Positions 58,892 through 64,000 of a stretch of 64,000 nucleotides of DNA are shown here, piece by piece. Under the pieces are notes generated by a model, which saw only the letters and a program-made list of their open reading frames with translations, did not search any database and was not told where the DNA came from. Both the position numbers and the translations under genes were made by a program. The number at the start of each line of letters is the position of its first letter. Position 1 is the stretch's first letter. Source of the stretch: Butyrivibrio sp. MC2021 (GTDB taxonomy: Bacteria; Bacillota; Clostridia; Lachnospirales; Lachnospiraceae); assembly GCF_000621605.1 (NCBI RefSeq), contig NZ_JHXX01000004.1:1-64000 (forward strand), given 5' to 3'.

Positions 58892-61800
58892 TTATTTAAC
58901 AACCTTGATGGTGATCTGTCTCGTGATTCCTGCGCAGTACAGGTTGTAGGATACGGTTCCCACCTCGTTGGCCTTGAACTCAAAGCTGTTGGATGTGGAG
59001 CTCTGTATCGAAATTACATTGTTGCCATCAGGAGTGTTGCTTCTGGAAATGACATTGTAAGCAGCTGTAGAGCCGTTACTTAAGTAAGCTCTGTAAGCCA
59101 GCTTACCGGTCTCACCCTTCTTGATGGTGTAGACATTGTCCTTAAATTCACCAGTATCACTGGCCTTGGTTACCTCAATACCTGTAGGAAGACTGTACTT
59201 GTAGGAAACCTCACTACTGTAGCAGGTTACGCCGTTGTGGCTGTACTTAACTCTGATCTTGTAGTTACGCTCCTCACCTCTTCTTACATTGGTGTCGTGG
59301 TATGCATTCTTGCCGGCATTGGTCCAGCTGTCACCGCCGTTGGTGCTTACCTGAACGGTAAGGTGTGAGTGGCCCTCATCCTTGGAATTGAGCTTGTAGG
59401 AAAGTCTGATTCCCGGCTCTGAGTAGGAAGCACTTACGTTGGTTACAGGCAGAGGAACATTCCTTACTCTTCCTGTATAAGCGAAGTTGATACTTGAACT
59501 ACCGTCTGATGCACCCTGGATCAGATAGAAGTAATAGCTTCCGATATCAACTGTACTGTCGATAAAGGCCTTGTTGGCTTCACTCTTACCGTTTGTTGTA
59601 ATGGTTTTTACATACTTCCAGTTGTAGCCGTCATATCCTGCCTTTGTTATAATGGCTTTCCATTCATCCTCTGATATCTTTGCAATATACTCTTCAAACT
59701 CTTCGTAGGTCTTGTATTTATCGGAAAATTCTTCATATATCTCAGTAAGATCCGGCTTCATATCATTAGTAAGTTTCTTGGTGCTGCTGTCCACTTCAAG
59801 TCTGAATACTCTGTAGTACTTGATGTTCTTAACCTGCTTGAAGCTGACTCTGATCTGCTCAAGGGCCTCATTGGCTGCCTTGAAGTTAGCGATCTGAGTA
59901 TAAAGAGCGGATGCTTTTCCCCTAACCTCATCGGAAATGTACGGGATATAAATAGTGTTGTCCTTCTTGGCTGTGGCAACATCATAAATAGGACGTACAT
60001 AGTAGTAATAATTTGTATCTATCTTGAGGTTCTTGGTGTCCTTATAAGAAATAACCTTTACTGTCTTCTTATTATTCTCATCCTCATCCGACAACTGAAG
60101 CTGATATTTCTTTGCCTTTTTAATGCCTATCTTGGCTATGAGCTCATCACCGGTCTGTCCTGCTGATTTTCTCTCAGCGCCGTTGATGGACTTAGTACCT
60201 CTGTAGAGCCAGTACTGCTTTACACAGTCATCTGCAAGCCAGGCAAGCTGGATCATGTTGGGACCGGAATCTGATGTCACAAGGCCCTGAACCACGTTCA
60301 TCTCAGGCACGATCAGTTCGCCCTTGCTCCATCCACCGGGTGTATTCTTTTTGGTGGCGATAGGTCTTACGGCATAGTAAGTCATTTTTTCCGGAACGAA
60401 GTTGTTGTAGAACATTGCAAACATTCTTATGGTTGAGTAATTCTCATTCTCAAGGGTACATTCCATAAGAGAGGCACTTCCCAGAGGATAATTCTTCACC
60501 TTCTTATAGGTTCCGTTGGCGGCATTGCACTTAAGAAGCTCAAAGGACTTGATATTGGAGATATCCTTATCGGTAACAAAATAGATAAGTCCGTCCTTTG
60601 CGCAGACTTCAGTGTTGGTGTCGTGAACATATATCTCTGAAGCAGGATCTATGTTCTCTCCGTTAATGTAATCGTTAATATGCTTGTTGGCTCTTTCAAG
60701 GTTCTTGGCATTGCCATTCTTGGCATCGGTTGCATCATAGTAAACACCTGCGGTGGTCATGATAAAGCAATTGTTGGGGCCGGCCTTGCAGGAACGAACA
60801 TTGGAAGGCGCAGAAACAACCCTAAGTCCGTTTACAAAAGTAACTACCTGAATACGTCCGAAATACTTATTTCCCAGAGTACAACTGGGCTCATCCAGTG
60901 TGTATGACAGCTTAACGCACTGAGGCATCTGGGTCTTACTGATAAGGAAATCACCCTCACAGTGTTCTTCATTAAAGCCCTCTTCTACAGGATAAGCTGT
61001 GTTCCAGGCCTCCTGGAATCCGTCGGGAGCCTTGGCTGCATCATATTCCTTGTTCTTGGATGCGATCTCCAGCATGTACACCTGGTTCACATCCGCTCTT
61101 TTGATCATGGTAAAATCGAAATCTCCGGTGATATCGCCACTCTGGATCTGAAGGAAATAGGGCGCTGCGCAGGTTACAAAACTATCCTTTACTGCTCCTG
61201 CAGCATCCAGACAATCAAGACGGTAGATAAGTGAATCCTTCTCGGTATCAACTTTCTTAAGGGTTACAGATTTACCCTTCTTAGGTCCCCAAAGTTCTTT
61301 TGCCTTATAACCGGTGGGCTCTGAAGCATCCGGTGTAAGGTGATAAAGCTTATACTGCTTATATTCCTTCTGCTCAGGTTTATTCTTGGTATCCGGAGCC
61401 CAGCTGATCTTAACTGATGTAAGATTCTTCTGGACAACGGCCTTCATCTTGATTCCTGTATATCCGTCCTTCCAGGTGCCATCATACTCAGAGATGGGAT
61501 CTGTAGAAGGAAGGTTAACCTCGATCATATCAGCCTTTGTATACTTTGGATTGTCGTGCTCGTCAGTTTCAATTTCGCCTTCCTCAGTATAAACAGGAGT
61601 ATAACCAAGGATCTTGAAACGGTAATACTCGATCTCTGAGGTCTCGTCATCCTCATAGTAATCTGATCTGCCAAGCCACAGAACATAGTCTGAAGTCTGA
61701 TTGACAAAATCCTTGTTTTTTGCGGAATCATAAGCTACGGCCAGATCAGCGCTCTTGCCGGGAGCAATCTCTGTTCCAAGGACATAGAGATTACCGGCAG

Positions 61801-62350
61801 CGCTAACATCGGCATAAACCAGGGCAGCATAGAGATAATCCGCATCTGTATTGCCCTTTGCATTATTGGTTACACTGACATGGTCAGCAAAGCGCTTAAT
61901 TGTGTACTCTGTCTCGGCAATGGGAGTCTCGCCATAGGCAGGAACTCCTACAAAGCCCTTCTCCTGAAGAGCCTTAAGAGCTATCTCTGTCTCATCCTCT
62001 GTGGGAAGCTCTACCTCTCCGTCGCCATCAATGACATCGCTGTCAAGGCCGTCCACCAGGGACTGAACCTGCTCCAATGTCAGTTCATCTCCGTCTTCCT
62101 CCTCATCGGAATAATCCTCCTCAAGGAATTCGTCCTCTGAGTCGTCCGGAACATCTTCTTCCCCCTCATAGTCCTCGTCAAACTCATAGTCGTCATCGTC
62201 GAAGACCTCAAATTCCTGGTCGAAGTCGGTATCTACCTTGCCAAACTCCGCTGCCAAAACTCGGACAGGGTCTCCGGACAGCATGAACAACGCCAGTAAA
62301 ATAGCGGTCATGCGCAGGAAAATACTATGTTTCTTCTTACTACTCATCAT
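58892..62350 (-). CDS. Large secreted protein with acidic head and Fn3/Ig-like modules
   Basis: 1152 residues; ATG-ATG start behind AGGAGGGAG. Signal peptide (FLRMTAILLALFMLSGDPVR), then about 75 residues that are over half Asp/Glu. The body is beta-rich with repeated fibronectin-III-like stretches ('LTSVKISWAPDTKNKPEQKE', 'MIQLAWLADDCVKQYWLYRG', 'EQIRVSFKQVKNIKYYRVFR') and a C-terminal Ig-like module ('GIEVTKASDT...TIKVVK'). No enzyme motif or LPxTG anchor is seen. I do not recognise a specific family; a surface matrix or adhesin role is plausible. Its 3' neighbour is a similar cut-off protein. Confidence 0.8.
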   Translation of the reverse strand: MMSSKKKHSIFLRMTAILLALFMLSGDPVRVLAAEFGKVDTDFDQEFEVFDDDDYEFDEDYEGEEDVPDDSEDEFLEEDYSDEEEDGDELTLEQVQSLVDGLDSDVIDGDGEVELPTEDETEIALKALQEKGFVGVPAYGETPIAETEYTIKRFADHVSVTNNAKGNTDADYLYAALVYADVSAAGNLYVLGTEIAPGKSADLAVAYDSAKNKDFVNQTSDYVLWLGRSDYYEDDETSEIEYYRFKILGYTPVYTEEGEIETDEHDNPKYTKADMIEVNLPSTDPISEYDGTWKDGYTGIKMKAVVQKNLTSVKISWAPDTKNKPEQKEYKQYKLYHLTPDASEPTGYKAKELWGPKKGKSVTLKKVDTEKDSLIYRLDCLDAAGAVKDSFVTCAAPYFLQIQSGDITGDFDFTMIKRADVNQVYMLEIASKNKEYDAAKAPDGFQEAWNTAYPVEEGFNEEHCEGDFLISKTQMPQCVKLSYTLDEPSCTLGNKYFGRIQVVTFVNGLRVVSAPSNVRSCKAGPNNCFIMTTAGVYYDATDAKNGNAKNLERANKHINDYINGENIDPASEIYVHDTNTEVCAKDGLIYFVTDKDISNIKSFELLKCNAANGTYKKVKNYPLGSASLMECTLENENYSTIRMFAMFYNNFVPEKMTYYAVRPIATKKNTPGGWSKGELIVPEMNVVQGLVTSDSGPNMIQLAWLADDCVKQYWLYRGTKSINGAERKSAGQTGDELIAKIGIKKAKKYQLQLSDEDENNKKTVKVISYKDTKNLKIDTNYYYYVRPIYDVATAKKDNTIYIPYISDEVRGKASALYTQIANFKAANEALEQIRVSFKQVKNIKYYRVFRLEVDSSTKKLTNDMKPDLTEIYEEFSDKYKTYEEFEEYIAKISEDEWKAIITKAGYDGYNWKYVKTITTNGKSEANKAFIDSTVDIGSYYFYLIQGASDGSSSINFAYTGRVRNVPLPVTNVSASYSEPGIRLSYKLNSKDEGHSHLTVQVSTNGGDSWTNAGKNAYHDTNVRRGEERNYKIRVKYSHNGVTCYSSEVSYKYSLPTGIEVTKASDTGEFKDNVYTIKKGETGKLAYRAYLSNGSTAAYNVISRSNTPDGNNVISIQSSTSNSFEFKANEVGTVSYNLYCAGITRQITIKVVK

Positions 62351-62484
62351 TTCTCCCTCCTCATACTTGTGTACAGCCGCTCACCGTCTATGGTCAGCGG
62401 AAGATGAATTAATTGTACAATATTTCGTATGCGCAAATGAAATAAAAATGCAGAGTTTAGAAAGATTTAATAATAGGACATAAA

Positions 62485-62518
62485 AACACCCCGTGGTGCC
62501 TGGCACCGACGGGGTGTT
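62485..62518 (-). terminator. Terminator of the truncated Ig-like protein gene
   Basis: AACACCCCGT pairs with ACGGGGTGTT, with an inner GTGCC/GGCAC stem, then TTTTATG on minus. Confidence 0.85.
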
Positions 62519-62526
62519 AATGAACA

Positions 62527-64000
62527 TTATTCAGTAATTTTGAAGCGTGCTGAAAGAGTTGTTATCTGATCGCAGTAATAAGGGCCCTTTGGAGTATCCT
62601 CCAGGAAGACATTGATCTCAATCTCTGTTCCCGGAAGAGGTCTTTCTGTGGGCTCAACCAGATCTCCTGCCCCTACTTCGGTTCCATCCTCCAAAACAGT
62701 GTCATTTACGTAGTAATAGTAGCAATGCTCGCCCTCAAGATATGCTACATCCTTGTTAAAGCCGACAGAAACAGGAATGTCTCCATCAGTGATCCTGTAC
62801 TTGGAATAGAAGTAGCCGTCGCGGCCATTCTTCTTGTAGCGGACATCCTTAACCACAAGATTCAGATCATTGGCATTTCCCTTGAAGATTGTAAAGGTAT
62901 CGCCCTTTATTGTTCCCTTGAAGTTGCCGGTACCCTTGACCATAACGGTGGGCGCCTTGGGATCCTGATAGGATGCTACCCTTCTGTTGTTCTTGAATCT
63001 GAGGGTATAATCCACACCTTCCTGAAGAAGGAGCTCTCCGTACTGTCCGAAGGTTACATCAACCCTTGGCACTATCCCTGCCTTGCTGTATTTTGCAGCA
63101 TATGCACGTACCCCAAAGTGGTTTCTTGAATCCTTTTTGATATCGTAAGGCTTGATGGTAAAGGTCTTTCTGATCTGACCGCAGCAGCCGTTGATTCCGG
63201 TAAATACAATGCTGTACTTGCCTGCATCCTTGGCGTCCAAATAACTTACTGAATAGTCGCCGTTGCCATCAAAATTCTCTTCTGCAAGGACTGTTTTGCC
63301 CTGCTTTTCGTTTTTGTAGAGTGTGACCTTATCCCAGCCCTGATCCAGTTTTTTGTCAGCGGGATTGAACAGGTCCTCAATGGTCACATAGTAACCTGTG
63401 TACTCGATTTCTGAGGAAAGACCTGCTACCACAGCCTTGGAAATATCGTAGCCGGTAACCTCAAAGGTGCAGTACTTAACTCCGGCGTACTCTCCCAATC
63501 CCTCGAGACATACCTTGTGAGTTCCTACTTCCTTGTAGTTCTTATCAGAGTAAATAAACGCATAATCTTTTCCGTAAAAGAGCTCTTTTCCCTTGAAGAA
63601 AACATGTCCCCTGGGATTCTTGTCCCCTGTGTTGTCCAAAAGCTCTTCCATGAAGTTTTCGTCTCCAACCTCTTCATAAGGAATCTTCAGGGCATTGCCC
63701 TTGCTGTCTCCCAGCTTGAAGAAGGAAGCATTTTTACTGTTTGTAAAGTCCGCAACATCAATAAACCTGGCATCACGCTCCCCTTCGAAGTTGCTGTTTT
63801 CTAAGGCCCTGACAATAATATTATAGGTGGCACCCGCTTCTGAAAGGATCTCCTTGGAAGGATTCTCTACCGCAACAACCCCATCCTCGGTGTTCTTATA
63901 ATACATATATTCAAAGTCTTTTCCGGCCTTAAGGGCAGTTCCGTTGAAGAATAAAGCCGGATGAATTGAGCTAAGTCTTGTCTTCTTTTTCTTATCAACA
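62527..64000 (-). CDS. Ig-like repeat secreted protein (5' end outside window)
   Basis: The frame stays open to 64000, so at least 490 residues of C-terminus are seen and the start is missing; the ATG at 63906 is internal. Repeats of about 90 residues with 'YTGKxxxPxxxVxxGxxxLxxGxDYxxxYxxNxxxGxAxVxVxGxGxYxG'-like character are visible ('ELLLQEGVDYTLRFKNNRRV', 'VMVKGTGNFKGTIKG', 'VCLEGLGEYAGVKYCTFEV'). These beta modules occur in large surface proteins of gut Firmicutes. No catalytic motif. Ends in an intrinsic terminator. Confidence 0.8.
   Translation of the reverse strand, partial: VDKKKKTRLSSIHPALFFNGTALKAGKDFEYMYYKNTEDGVVAVENPSKEILSEAGATYNIIVRALENSNFEGERDARFIDVADFTNSKNASFFKLGDSKGNALKIPYEEVGDENFMEELLDNTGDKNPRGHVFFKGKELFYGKDYAFIYSDKNYKEVGTHKVCLEGLGEYAGVKYCTFEVTGYDISKAVVAGLSSEIEYTGYYVTIEDLFNPADKKLDQGWDKVTLYKNEKQGKTVLAEENFDGNGDYSVSYLDAKDAGKYSIVFTGINGCCGQIRKTFTIKPYDIKKDSRNHFGVRAYAAKYSKAGIVPRVDVTFGQYGELLLQEGVDYTLRFKNNRRVASYQDPKAPTVMVKGTGNFKGTIKGDTFTIFKGNANDLNLVVKDVRYKKNGRDGYFYSKYRITDGDIPVSVGFNKDVAYLEGEHCYYYYVNDTVLEDGTEVGAGDLVEPTERPLPGTEIEINVFLEDTPKGPYYCDQITTLSARFKITE

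Overview
The window reads as a chromosome segment from a gut or rumen Lachnospiraceae, most likely Butyrivibrio or Pseudobutyrivibrio. The pointers are BspA-type leucine-rich-repeat surface proteins, a GH9 cellodextrinase-like enzyme without a signal peptide, strong GAGGAGG ribosome sites, a diaminopimelate dehydrogenase and moderate GC. No rRNA, tRNA, insertion sequence, prophage or CRISPR array was seen. Most genes are on the minus strand.

Layout. 1-6.9 kb: two BspA-like LRR surface proteins, the first cut by the window edge, with a response-regulator remnant between them. 6.9-10 kb: a lone periplasmic sugar-binding lipoprotein and a chemoreceptor. 10-12.9 kb: a membrane/spermidine-synthase-like fusion and an ApbE flavin transferase. 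13-17.8 kb (plus strand): methionine ABC transporter metQ-N-I, larE and an XRE-TPR regulator. 17.9-23.4 kb: a MATE transporter, a polar amino-acid/cystine-type ABC transporter and a LysR regulator. 23.5-37 kb: a nitrogenase-like/organosulfur locus. 37-42.3 kb: a diguanylate cyclase, a second amino-acid ABC transporter and a MATE protein. 42.4-46.2 kb (plus strand): an NAD salvage operon (adenylyltransferase-nicotinate phosphoribosyltransferase fusion, nadE) and a serine hydrolase. 46.2-50 kb: potABCD. 50-52.4 kb: O-acetylhomoserine sulfhydrylase and ddh. 52.5-57 kb: sbcCD. 57-58.8 kb: GH9. 58.9-64 kb: two large secreted proteins, the second cut by the window edge.

The centre of interest is 23.5-37 kb. 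It encodes one NifH-like reductase, two NifD/NifK-like pairs, a stand-alone NifB with its radical-SAM and CxxC cluster ligands, two NifX/NafY-like cofactor carriers, two O-acetylserine sulfhydrylase-family proteins, a MalY/PatB-type C-S lyase, a cystathionine gamma-synthase/lyase with a cysteine-rich head, and a YezD (DUF2292) protein not previously delineated here. A LysR regulator and a cystine-type ABC transporter adjoin it. All four D/K-like subunits keep the P-cluster cysteine pattern and both D-like subunits keep the cofactor cysteine. The FeMo-co histidine position appears to be Met in one and Phe in the other. No recognisable NifE/NifN, NifV or molybdate genes are present. The neighbours all handle sulfur, so the best inference is a NifB-cofactor enzyme system for reductive sulfur acquisition, related in concept to methylthio-alkane reductase (Mar), rather than nitrogen fixation. 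The substrate cannot be read from sequence.

Regulation seems shared. A GCGATAA box lies 11 bases upstream of good -35/-10 promoters for both the yezD-nifB operon and cysK, recurs in the nifD-like leader, and forms a dyad upstream of the ABC-transporter promoter. Intrinsic terminators sit in the leaders of the transporter and of the second D/K pair, suggesting attenuation.
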